A stretch of 64,000 nucleotides of DNA, taken from contig JARLHI010000054.1 in assembly GCA_031292355.1 (NCBI GenBank), positions 310,001 to 374,000 on the forward strand. Reading direction: 5' to 3'. The position numbers were made by a program, and so were the translations under genes. The DNA comes from Candidatus Obscuribacterales bacterium (GTDB lineage Bacteria; Cyanobacteriota; Vampirovibrionia; Obscuribacterales; Obscuribacteraceae). The notes below the pieces were generated by a model. It saw nothing but the letters and a program-made list of their open reading frames with translations. It was not told the origin of the DNA and ran no database searches. Numbering within the stretch: position 1 is the stretch's first letter; each line of letters starts with the position of its first letter. Positions 35,926 to 43,427 of the stretch are shown piece by piece.

Positions 35926-36846
35926 CTAACCTCCAGTTTGCATACGTGGATCGAGCATATGATAAACGATGTCGACGACGGCGTTAGCCACAATCAACAA
36001 AACGGCAAAAATCAATGTGGTGCCGATGATCAAATCGTAATCACGATTGGATACGGCAGTAATAAAAAATCTCCCCATGCCTGGCACGGCGTAAATATAT
36101 TCAACCACAAATGATCCGGTAATCAAGATCGCTGTCAATGGTCCTAATACTGTAGCCACGGGCACAAGTGCGTTACGCAAAACGTGTTTGACAATAGTCG
36201 CTGAATTGCTCAATCCTTTAGAACGAGCCGTTCTCACCCAATCTTTTTCTAATACCTCAAGCACGCTTGCTCGAGTCAGTCGTGAGATGTAGGCGGCCGG
36301 ACCAAGTGCCAGTGTCAGCGATGGCAAAATCATATGCCTTGCAGATTCCCACAACGCCACGGGCAGTATTTTTAAATAAAGACCAAAAACCAAAATAAGC
36401 AATGCGCCAACAACAAAACCTGGCAGAGAAACACCCACTGTCGTCAAAAACATAGCAATCGAATCAGGCCACCGCCCGCGATTAACAGCAGCCACTGTCC
36501 CCAGTGGCACACCAATCGCTACTGCCAACAACAAACCAAACACGCCAAGCTGCAGCGAAACAGGAAATGCGTCGAGCAAGATATCGTTGACCGTGCGATT
36601 GACATACTTATAAGAAACACCTAGATCACCATGGGCGAGCCTTTCCATATACAGAAAATACTGCTCGTGCACTGGTTTATCGAGATGATATTTGGCTTTG
36701 ATGTTAGCGATGATTTGTGGTGGCAAATTTTTCTCGGCATCAAATGGACCACCTGGCACCACTCGCACCAGCAAGAAGGTAAAGGTAGCTATGATCCACA
36801 AAACCGGTATTGCCACCAGAAATCGTTTGAGCACATAGCTGAACAT
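35926..36846 (-). CDS. Peptide ABC transporter permease (DppB/OppB type)
   Basis: 306 residues, six membrane helices. N-terminal FLVAIPVLWIIATFTFLLVRVVPGGPFD texture (VVPGGPFD block), the EAA-like loop DWVRTARSKGLSNSATIVKHVLRNAL, and the family end VVDIVYHMLDPR are all present. The stop of the solute-binding protein overlaps the start by one base. Together with the DppC-type gene it forms the membrane pore of an oligopeptide/dipeptide importer. Confidence 0.93.
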   Translation of the reverse strand: MFSYVLKRFLVAIPVLWIIATFTFLLVRVVPGGPFDAEKNLPPQIIANIKAKYHLDKPVHEQYFLYMERLAHGDLGVSYKYVNRTVNDILLDAFPVSLQLGVFGLLLAVAIGVPLGTVAAVNRGRWPDSIAMFLTTVGVSLPGFVVGALLILVFGLYLKILPVALWESARHMILPSLTLALGPAAYISRLTRASVLEVLEKDWVRTARSKGLSNSATIVKHVLRNALVPVATVLGPLTAILITGSFVVEYIYAVPGMGRFFITAVSNRDYDLIIGTTLIFAVLLIVANAVVDIVYHMLDPRMQTGG

Positions 36847-38579
36847 CAGTGTGTCACTCCCTTATCGCCTGCGTGCACACCATGTAAAAGATTCTCGTCA
36901 ATGCTGACACTGCGAAAAAATTGAATATCCAGCTTATTTAACTCCACACCTTTAACCCAGGGTTTGACCATCACGTTTTGTGTTTCTAGAAAAACCGGAG
37001 CTATCGGTACTTGTTCACGGCACAAATAGCGATCTGCTTGCTGATAGAGTTTTTCCCGTGTTTGCACATTTTGTTCAGCACTGGCTCTAGAGACAAGATC
37101 GTCGTAGTGAGCATTTTTCCAGCGCGTGGAATTGTTTCCATTATGCGATGTAAAGACATTCATAAATGTCTCAGGGTCGGGGAAATCGGCACCCCATGAG
37201 CTTCTATAGATAGGCGGAGAATCTCGGTGCAGAGTTTCCAGATAAACTTTCCATTCCTGATTTTGCAATGAAATATGAATTTTCAGATTACGCTTGAGTT
37301 GATCTTGCACTGCTTCAACCACAAGACGAACGTCATTGAGACTGGGATAGAGCAATTCTACATGGGGAAAGTTCTTACCGCCTGGATAACCAGCCTCGGC
37401 TAATAAGGCTCGCGCTTTCTCAGGATTGTATTCAAGCCCGGACTTTGCATCATAACCAAGCAAGCCGGGTGGAATCCAGGATGTGGCCGGTATCTCGCCT
37501 CGACCTCTAATTTTCGGAAAGACTGAGCGATCAATGGACATTGAGACAGCTTGTCTTACTTTCACATTGTCAAAAGGAGGCTTGGTGACATTAAAACCAA
37601 TGTAGTTATTGCGTAAGAGCAGTGTTGTTCTGTATTCAGGAGAATGCCTGTAGCGTTCGAGATCGGGAGTAGAAAAGCTACGGTTATCGACATAATCCAA
37701 TTCGTTATTCTCATAGAGCGCAAAAGCAGTGGCTTGCTCGGGAATCATGAACATCTTGATGCGCTTGAGAGCTGGCGCCCCTTGAAAATAGTGTTCATTG
37801 CAAGCAAGCTCGATTTTGTATTCATGTCGCCACTGATCTAAAAGAAAAGGACCATTAGTGACAATATGATCGGCTTGAGTCCAACGGTCGCCCCACTTTT
37901 CAATGACATCTTTGCGTTGCGGAAAAGTAGGACAAAATGCTGTCAAATATATGAAGTAAGCAGCCGGCTTCTTCAGTTTTACTTCGAGCGTTGTGTCATC
38001 AAGAGCTTTCACGCCGACGAGCCTGGCATCAGTAATTTTGCCCGAGTTGAACTCGAAGGCGTTTTCCACATCATATAAAAAGAATGCGTACTGACCGCCA
38101 GTTTTTGGATCGAGAAGCCTGCGCCAGGCATATTCAAAATCCGATGCCTTCACACTTTGACCATCGCTCCAGCGCGCTTTCGCGTCAAGATGAAATACGT
38201 AGCGTTTGCCTGAATCGAGAATTTCCCAGCGCATCGCACAACAGGGTGCACAGCTTAAATCGGCGCGATATTGAGTCAGGCCAACCATAATGTTGGAGAC
38301 GACATCAAAAGATGTGGAATCCGTTGTGACGTGCCAATCAAGGCCAGGGGGTTCTGCGCCAATATTGATGCGCAGTGTGTTTGGCTCAACTGGAGTGGAT
38401 TTGAACCCGCAAGATGAAAGAGTTATAAGCGCCAGCAAAAATGTAATAAAGATTTTGCTATCTGCTAGTTGACACCAAAAACGACTGCCGCTTGGTCTGA
38501 TACTTGATCTGACAATACAGTCGCTTTGCCTGTGCTGTCGGTTGAATAAGGTGAATAAACGGGACACTTGGAAAGTCAA
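36846..38579 (-). CDS. Peptide-binding lipoprotein of an ABC importer (family 5, OppA/DppA type)
   Basis: 577 residues. A lipoprotein signal with lipobox TLSSC lies unusually far in (about residue 57), so the true start may be downstream of the TTG at 38579; no better start codon was found. The mature protein has the family-5 features: RINIGAEPPGLDW, ARWSDGQSVKASDFEYAWRRLL, YIGFNVTKPPFDNVKVRQAVSMSIDR, and the pattern of Asp/Trp residues for backbone binding (SSWGADFPDPETFM). It captures peptides in the periplasm for the two permeases that follow. Confidence 0.88.
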   Translation of the reverse strand: MTFQVSRLFTLFNRQHRQSDCIVRSSIRPSGSRFWCQLADSKIFITFLLALITLSSCGFKSTPVEPNTLRINIGAEPPGLDWHVTTDSTSFDVVSNIMVGLTQYRADLSCAPCCAMRWEILDSGKRYVFHLDAKARWSDGQSVKASDFEYAWRRLLDPKTGGQYAFFLYDVENAFEFNSGKITDARLVGVKALDDTTLEVKLKKPAAYFIYLTAFCPTFPQRKDVIEKWGDRWTQADHIVTNGPFLLDQWRHEYKIELACNEHYFQGAPALKRIKMFMIPEQATAFALYENNELDYVDNRSFSTPDLERYRHSPEYRTTLLLRNNYIGFNVTKPPFDNVKVRQAVSMSIDRSVFPKIRGRGEIPATSWIPPGLLGYDAKSGLEYNPEKARALLAEAGYPGGKNFPHVELLYPSLNDVRLVVEAVQDQLKRNLKIHISLQNQEWKVYLETLHRDSPPIYRSSWGADFPDPETFMNVFTSHNGNNSTRWKNAHYDDLVSRASAEQNVQTREKLYQQADRYLCREQVPIAPVFLETQNVMVKPWVKGVELNKLDIQFFRSVSIDENLLHGVHAGDKGVTH

Positions 38580-38673
38580 AGAATGGCACCAGTGATCTTA
38601 TATGGGCTGAGTCGAAGCAGAGAAAACGCCTGCTGAAATTGGCAAAGAATGTTGATGCCTCATTCTATTATTG

Positions 38674-38703
38674 TTGACAGGTTTTCTGAGCGTTGGATAT
38701 ACT
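38674..38703 (+). promoter_or_regulatory. Sigma-70 type promoter of the rpmG-secE-nusG operon
   Basis: TTGACA (38674-38679), 18 bases, TATACT (38698-38703). The -35 is a perfect consensus and the -10 differs by one base, so the start would be near 38710. It lies about 150 bases upstream of rpmG. Confidence 0.7.
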
Positions 38704-38713
38704 TTGACTTGAC

Positions 38714-38762
38714 GCCTCCCCGGAGGTCATTTTTTTCTGCCTTGTTTTTTCGAGCAAGGCAG
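38714..38762 (+). promoter_or_regulatory. Two-hairpin leader before rpmG, possible attenuator
   Basis: Immediately after the predicted start, hairpin 1 (GCCTC/GAGGT, 38714-38727) is followed by seven T's, the form of an intrinsic terminator. Hairpin 2 (CTGCCTTG/CAAGGCAG, 38737-38744 with 38755-38762, ten-base loop) follows at once. A terminator-like element in the leader of a translation operon suggests attenuation, but no antiterminator pairing was found by eye. Confidence 0.4.
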
Positions 38763-38856
38763 GACTTTCGCTCCGATCCTCTTATAACGTTCTTAGTAAC
38801 GCCTTATTCAAAGATCGGTCCGAAATTGAAACAAAGCCAGTTAGGAGTTATGAATC

Positions 38857-39024
38857 GTGGCTAAGAAAGACGACCGAGTCATCATCACATTAGCCTGTGG
38901 CAATTGCAAAAGACGCAATTACACGACAATGAAGAATAAGAAGAATGACCCGGATAGATTGAGTGTCCAAAAATACTGCAAACACTGCCGTTGCCATTTG
39001 GAACATAAAGAAACCAAGAAATAA
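38857..39024 (+). CDS. rpmG: 50S ribosomal protein L33
   Basis: 55 residues, starting at GTG 38857 with TAGGAG 9 bases upstream; too short for standard ORF cut-offs. The sequence shows the L33 pattern: [17 protein letters not shown], then [16 protein letters not shown]. The cysteine pairs CGNC and CKHC make it the zinc-binding (C+) form. L33 sits near the exit site of the large ribosomal subunit. First gene of the operon that carries tRNA-Trp, secE, nusG, rplK and rplA; the rpmG-secE-nusG order is widely conserved. Confidence 0.93.
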   Translation: MAKKDDRVIITLACGNCKRRNYTTMKNKKNDPDRLSVQKYCKHCRCHLEHKETKK

Positions 39025-39117
39025 AATGCGGGCTTGTGGCAAGGTCAACTTGCTTCAGGCTGGCACTCGTTTCTGACCTCTTGAAAATTTTAAATTCAAA
39101 AGAGTGAGGAAATCAGA

Positions 39118-39188
39118 GCGCCCTTAGTTTAATGGTAAAACGAAGGTCTCCAAAACCTTTGTTGAGGGTTCGACTCCTTCAGGGCGCG
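39118..39188 (+). tRNA. trnW: tRNA-Trp (anticodon CCA)
   Basis: 71-base cloverleaf. Acceptor stem GCGCCCT/AGGGCGC, D arm GTTT/AAAC, anticodon stem AAGGT/ACCTT with loop CTCCAAA (anticodon CCA), T arm GAGGG/CCTTC with loop TTCGACT, discriminator G. The CCA end is not encoded. It lies between rpmG and secE, a position where tRNA-Trp is commonly found in bacteria. Confidence 0.95.
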
Positions 39189-39256
39189 AGTTTATCGGAA
39201 CCGTCAAAGCAGTCAGACGTAAGCTTAACGGCTCTATTCGTAAGTGAAACAGGCAT

Positions 39257-39643
39257 ATGGCGACAAACCAAGGCGATTCAGGGACCGGAGACAGCACAGT
39301 GCAGTCAGCGCCAAACAAGCCCAAATTGGTCGTCGCCGACGCGAAAGGATCTAAAGGATCTAAAGATTCTGGGGGTTCCAAACCAATGCCTGCGGACAAA
39401 GACAAGAAGGGTCTGAGCGAACAGATCAAGACCTTCCAGCAATATCTCAAAGATGTTGTTGTGGAGTTCAAAAAAATCAGTTGGCCTGACCGCGCCGAAA
39501 TCGGCAGAGCGACTTTGAGCGTGCTAGTTCTCGTAGCCATCATCACACTGCTGGTACTTGGTTTCGACTTCATTTTGGGCAGGGCCATATTTGGACCGCT
39601 AGATCACTGGGTCCGCCTGCACGGCGGTTTAGTAGGGCGCTAA
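39257..39643 (+). CDS. secE: Preprotein translocase subunit SecE
   Basis: 128 residues. The SecE core is at the C terminus: TFQQYLKDVVVEFKKISWPDRAEIGRATLSV texture (KKISWPDRAEI is the signature) and one membrane helix (LVAIITLLVLGFDFIL). The first 60 residues are a hydrophilic Lys/Ser/Gly-rich extension, with a small 9-base tandem repeat (GGATCTAAA) in the DNA at about 39346-39365. SecE clamps SecY in the protein-export channel. Located between tRNA-Trp and nusG, as usual. Confidence 0.94.
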   Translation: MATNQGDSGTGDSTVQSAPNKPKLVVADAKGSKGSKDSGGSKPMPADKDKKGLSEQIKTFQQYLKDVVVEFKKISWPDRAEIGRATLSVLVLVAIITLLVLGFDFILGRAIFGPLDHWVRLHGGLVGR

Positions 39644-39677
39644 TAAGGCGTGAGTTGAGATAGGAAAAAGATACGCA

Positions 39678-40238
39678 ATGGCTTTCATAAAGACCGATGG
39701 ACTTCGTAAATGGTATGCAGTGCAGACTGCTTCCGGTCACGAAAATAAAGTGAAAGAACACATCGAAAAGCGCATTGTCACAATGGGCGCAGGAGATCGA
39801 ATCTTCGGCGTGATCGTTCCTGAGAAAATCGTCACTAAGGTTAAGGATGGCAAGCGTCTCGAAAAGAAAGAGCGCGAATATCCTGGCTACGTCTTTGTTG
39901 AAATGATTTTGGATGATGACTCATGGCGCGTCGTTCGCGAGGCTCCAGGTGTCACCAAATACGTAGGAGCGGGCAAAAAGCCAATTCCTGTACAAGACGC
40001 TGAAATCCGCAAGATTCTACGCCGTCAGATGACCGTCAGCGGCATCAAAGGTAAGAAAGCAGCAGTTATCGACGTCAAGGTGGGAGACTACGTCAGAATT
40101 ACCGGCGGACCGTTCGCCGATTTTACCGGCGAAGTTACAGAAGTAAACATGGAGCGCGAACGCATCAAGGCGTCTGTGATTATCTTTGGACGCGCAACGC
40201 CAGTTGAACTGGAATTCAACCAGGTTATAAAAGTGTAA
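39678..40238 (+). CDS. nusG: Transcription termination/antitermination factor NusG
   Basis: 186 residues: N-terminal NGN domain beginning KWYAVQTASGHENKVKEHIEKR, containing PGYVFVEM, and a C-terminal KOW domain (VGDYVRITGGPFADFTGEV). It binds RNA polymerase and links transcription to Rho and the ribosome. The length matches the family. It starts 35 bases after secE and lies in the conserved secE-nusG-rplK order. Confidence 0.96.
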   Translation: MAFIKTDGLRKWYAVQTASGHENKVKEHIEKRIVTMGAGDRIFGVIVPEKIVTKVKDGKRLEKKEREYPGYVFVEMILDDDSWRVVREAPGVTKYVGAGKKPIPVQDAEIRKILRRQMTVSGIKGKKAAVIDVKVGDYVRITGGPFADFTGEVTEVNMERERIKASVIIFGRATPVELEFNQVIKV

Positions 40239-40351
40239 ATGTGGTGGACTCCACCTCGGAAACCTCATAAGATCGCATATCCGCATATCAGACATAAAGT
40301 TGGACGTCGTAAGACGAGTAGTTAGATAGACATCAGTAGGACTCGAGTAAC

Positions 40352-40774
40352 GTGAAAAAGGTTGTTGGCAAAGTTAAATTGCAAATTCAAGCTGGCAAGG
40401 CAAACCCGGCACCGCCGATTGGTCCTGCTCTCGGTCAGCACGGCGTCAATATCATGCAATTCTGCAAAGAATACAACGCCAAGACTTCTGACAAAGCTGG
40501 AACGATCATTCCAGTAGAAATCACTGTCTATGAAGATCGTTCATTCGATTTCATTCTCAAGACACCTCCTGCTGCTGAACTTCTCAAAAAGTCAGCTGGC
40601 GTTGAGAAGGGCTCAGCCACTCCCAACAAAACCAAAGTCGGCACAATCACCAAAGCGAAAATCACTGAAATCGCCAAGGTCAAAATGCCTGACTTGAATG
40701 CAACCACTTTAGAAGCCGCCGAAAAAATGATTATGGGCACCGCTCGTAACATGGGCTTGACCGTACAAGACTAA
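40352..40774 (+). CDS. rplK: 50S ribosomal protein L11
   Basis: 140 residues, start GTG 40352. Family landmarks: [35 protein letters not shown] (the [13 protein letters not shown] core) and, in the C-terminal domain, [20 protein letters not shown] and ARNMGLTV. L11 binds 23S rRNA at the GTPase-associated centre and supports factor binding. A three-fold 12-13 base repeat overlaps its end. Confidence 0.96.
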   Translation: MKKVVGKVKLQIQAGKANPAPPIGPALGQHGVNIMQFCKEYNAKTSDKAGTIIPVEITVYEDRSFDFILKTPPAAELLKKSAGVEKGSATPNKTKVGTITKAKITEIAKVKMPDLNATTLEAAEKMIMGTARNMGLTVQD

Positions 40775-40803
40775 TTTCAGGACTAATTTCAAGACTAGTT
40801 TTT
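40767..40803. repeat. Short three-fold tandem repeat at the rplK stop
   Basis: Three imperfect copies of (A)AGACTAATTTCA span the rplK stop codon and the start of the rplK-rplA spacer; the third copy reads AGACTAGTTTTT. It may be slippage; no function is apparent. Confidence 0.5.
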
Positions 40804-40872
40804 GATCAGCGATTAACGCAAAGTGAAAGGCACAATAAAAGCCTTTGAACAAAGTAAAAAGGGAATAGGACG

Positions 40873-41595
40873 ATGGCTAAGTACAATAAGCGCCAAAAAG
40901 CACTGCAAAAAGTGTATGCCGAAAACAGAACACCGCTTTCTGCTGAAGATGCTTTGAAAGCTTTGAAAGAAGCACCAAAAGTCAAATTTGACCAGACTGT
41001 GGAAATTCACTTCCGTCTCGGAGTGAACCCCAAAATGAACGACCAACAAATTCGTTCGACAGTCAATTTGCCAGGTGGTACCGGTAAAGAAGTACGCGTA
41101 GCCGTTGTTGCCAAAGGCGATAAAGTCAAAGAAGCACAAGATGCTGGCGCTGACATTTTCGGAGCCGAAGAACTGGTTGCCAAAATCGGCGAAGGCTTCC
41201 TCGAATTCGACAAATTGGTCGCCACTCCTGACGCCATGTTGATGCTCTCTAAATTGGGTAAGGTTCTCGGTCCTAAAGGCTTGATGCCCAACCCTAAAGA
41301 CGGCACAGTAACTTTCGATGTTGCCAAAATCGTCAACGAATTGAAAGCTGGTAAAGTGGCTTTCCGTGCTGAAAAAGACGGCGGTCTGGTACAAATGGCT
41401 GTTGGCAAGCTTTCATTCGATGATTCACGCTTGCTCAAGAACATCGCCGCTGTTGTCGACCAAATCAACAAGGTCAAACCGGCAACCGTAAAAGGTGTCT
41501 ACATCAAATCCGTTTACCTGAGCTCCACAATGGGCCCTGGCGTAAAACTGGACATCGGCAAATTGCAAGATTTGCATAAGAACGCCGCAGCTTAA
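40873..41595 (+). CDS. rplA: 50S ribosomal protein L1
   Basis: 240 residues. The L1 pattern is clear: VEIHFRLGVNPKMNDQQIRSTVNLPGGTGK texture, GLMPNPKDGTVT, FRAEKDGGLVQMAVGKLSF and YIKSVYLSSTMGPGV. L1 forms the mobile stalk at the exit site and usually represses its own operon by binding its mRNA. An AGGA site lies before the ATG. It is followed directly by a strong terminator rather than by rplJ. Confidence 0.96.
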   Translation: MAKYNKRQKALQKVYAENRTPLSAEDALKALKEAPKVKFDQTVEIHFRLGVNPKMNDQQIRSTVNLPGGTGKEVRVAVVAKGDKVKEAQDAGADIFGAEELVAKIGEGFLEFDKLVATPDAMLMLSKLGKVLGPKGLMPNPKDGTVTFDVAKIVNELKAGKVAFRAEKDGGLVQMAVGKLSFDDSRLLKNIAAVVDQINKVKPATVKGVYIKSVYLSSTMGPGVKLDIGKLQDLHKNAAA

Positions 41596-41626
41596 AAGCC
41601 CGGCTGACTGAGACAAAATCATTAGA

Positions 41627-41658
41627 GGCATCGTGTAATTCGCACGGTGCCTTTTGTT
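41627..41658 (+). terminator. Intrinsic terminator after rplA
   Basis: Nine-pair stem (41627-41635 with 41643-41651, one T-G pair), 7-base loop, then TTTTGTTT. It ends the rpmG-rplA operon 31 bases after the rplA stop. Confidence 0.85.
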
Positions 41659-42533
41659 TATCTCGTCGCTTTTAGGTAATCGGCAAGCTCTTGCCAGAAA
41701 GAGAGCGGAGCAGTCTTTCGAAAAAAACCAAAATGACCAATGCCCTTTGTTTGCCATTCGGCTGGGCGTATTGTCTTGAATTCAAGTTTCGCATTTTTAA
41801 AAAGAGCGGCAAGTGCTTTCACCGCATCTGGTGGCGCAAAAATATCGTCAGTGGTGGCATAAAAAAGATAGGGTCCAATGTATCGCGCAAAACCTTCATG
41901 CAGCGCCTTGCCTTCCCTATCGACGACAAAATCCTCATGTTTGCACCATCTCGCCCACTCCAGAGCAACACCTTTGGGAAGCTCAGTGCCAACATAGCGA
42001 GAAGGAAGCTTACCTGCTACTGCCACCACCAGCGGTACGAATATGGTATAGGCAAAATATGAAAATAGCCTTTCAGGGAATGGCCAATGCCGCCAGTGCC
42101 CTGACGGAGTGGCGATAGCAATCGCTGCTTTTACTAGGTTATTAGATTGAGCAAGCCCCAGTAATGTGCCACCAATTGAGTGCCCAACAAAAGTAAGTTT
42201 AGCCTCTGGGTTTTTATCGAGCAGAAATTTCAAGGCCGCTTCAGTATCCAGTTCGCCCCAATCGCGCATGGAAGCGACCGCATCCAGTTCAGGAGTCTGA
42301 CTGGAGTCGAAGAGACCACGGTAGTCGTAAGTCAAAACCATAAAACCCTGCTCTGCAAGAAACGAAGCAAATCGCTCGTAATAAAAGCGAGGAGCACCAG
42401 TTGCCGAATTAATGAGGACGCTAATTTCTTGTCCGCCGGAAGCTTTCGAGCCCCTTGCGTCAGGTTTAAACAATGATGCTTTTAGCTCGACGCCATCAGC
42501 CGTCAAAAAACTGAGATATTTGACCTCGACCAC
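41658..42533 (-). CDS. Alpha/beta hydrolase
   Basis: 291 residues without a signal peptide, start GTG 42533. It has the alpha/beta-hydrolase layout: VLTYDYRGLFDSS (oxyanion region), nucleophile elbow FVGHSIGGTLLG with Ser, acidic residue in YATTDDIFAPPDAV, and His in GIGHFGFFRK. The VNSATGAPRFYYERFASFLAEQGF opening (NSATGAPRFYY here) resembles a group of predicted esterases/serine aminopeptidases whose substrates are unknown. Convergent with the ribosomal operon. Confidence 0.85.
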   Translation of the reverse strand: MVEVKYLSFLTADGVELKASLFKPDARGSKASGGQEISVLINSATGAPRFYYERFASFLAEQGFMVLTYDYRGLFDSSQTPELDAVASMRDWGELDTEAALKFLLDKNPEAKLTFVGHSIGGTLLGLAQSNNLVKAAIAIATPSGHWRHWPFPERLFSYFAYTIFVPLVVAVAGKLPSRYVGTELPKGVALEWARWCKHEDFVVDREGKALHEGFARYIGPYLFYATTDDIFAPPDAVKALAALFKNAKLEFKTIRPAEWQTKGIGHFGFFRKTAPLSFWQELADYLKATR

Positions 42534-42559
42534 AATTGCAGCACCAGCTCAGAACATAC

Positions 42560-42781
42560 CTAATTTTCGATCGCGTGTTCATCGTCACCAACATCTTCGG
42601 CTTCTTCGTCATCGTCATCTTCTTCGTCATCATCATCCTGGGCATCCTCATCGCATCGAGCATGACCACAGCGACAATTTTCCGAAGGACGTTCAGAACG
42701 ATCTGAAGTCTTGCATTTACCACAGCAATACTCGTCTTCAGCGTCAACCTTGCAAAAGCAATAACGAAAACTACACTTCAT
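42560..42781 (-). CDS. Cyanobacterial-type metallothionein with acidic tail
   Basis: 73 residues. The first 43 hold nine cysteines (3, 8, 10, 19, 20, 23, 36, 38, 43) and His40, with the arrangement C-x4-C-x-C, YCC-x2-C and NCRCGHARC. This is the pattern of bacterial SmtA/BmtA metallothioneins, which hold zinc, cadmium or copper in a cysteine cluster. The last 30 residues are an acidic tail with 21 Asp/Glu, absent from SmtA. A GGA lies upstream of the ATG. No SmtB-type repressor gene is adjacent. The fold call is by motif only. Confidence 0.75.
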   Translation of the reverse strand: MKCSFRYCFCKVDAEDEYCCGKCKTSDRSERPSENCRCGHARCDEDAQDDDDEEDDDDEEAEDVGDDEHAIEN

Positions 42782-42785
42782 AATT

Positions 42786-43325
42786 CTATTTCCAACTCAA
42801 ATAATGGCTTGAGAAACTAAAAGAATGTCCGTAAGAAGTACCCGGCGGCACTATATATGTAATTGGAAAGGTCTGTTTTGCGTGAAAGATCATCGGTGAT
42901 TTGCCGCCGTAAAACATATGCACCATGTTAGTCTGAATGCCAACTTCAGTCTCAACTGTCATCGTACCGCTGACAGGGCCGCCAACGGGTTGCAGCGCCT
43001 TAATGTCACGTTCACCAATGGTACTCTGCACAGCGAGCACTTTGAATGTTGAACGATATGGCGCGCGTAAATTGGCCTGATCGACAATGGAGCCAACGAG
43101 AGTTTGTGCGTCGCGCGGATCGGCTTTGCCGGCTACGCGAGCTGATTCGCGGCAAACAGCATCATTTGTTTGCACACCCACAATCATCACGCAAAGGTCG
43201 ATAAGAGCAATAGCAATCGGCACCAAGGCACTCATGCCAATTGCCAGTTCGACAAAAGACGAACCGCTGCCGCGTCGATGGAGGGCTGCATTTTTCTGTC
43301 TCCTGGAAGAGACCGCGTATTGCAT
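42786..43325 (-). CDS. TadE/TadG-like pilus-assembly protein
   Basis: 179 residues. After a short basic N terminus comes GSSFVELAIGMSALVPIAIALIDL, the TadE-type signature (Glu five residues into a hydrophobic stretch, processed like a pilin), then a beta-rich periplasmic domain (NDAVCRESARVAGKAD, GTMTVETEVGIQTNMVHMF). TadE-like proteins are minor pseudopilins of Flp/tight-adherence pili. No other tad genes lie in this window. The metallothionein gene follows by 4 bases, probably by chance. Confidence 0.75.
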   Translation of the reverse strand: MQYAVSSRRQKNAALHRRGSGSSFVELAIGMSALVPIAIALIDLCVMIVGVQTNDAVCRESARVAGKADPRDAQTLVGSIVDQANLRAPYRSTFKVLAVQSTIGERDIKALQPVGGPVSGTMTVETEVGIQTNMVHMFYGGKSPMIFHAKQTFPITYIVPPGTSYGHSFSFSSHYLSWK

Positions 43326-43427
43326 ACTAGATTATGACCTCGAACTTGCCCATGACCAAATATAACCTCGACTAGTATCATAGCTGCTGGGAATGAAGAT
43401 AGATGAGACTAGTAGAGAGACTTAATC

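Noticed and set aside
42412..42783. 123-residue plus-strand frame over the metallothionein gene
   Set aside because: Opposite-strand shadow with an unlikely His-rich composition; the minus-strand frame has the Cys motif of a known family.
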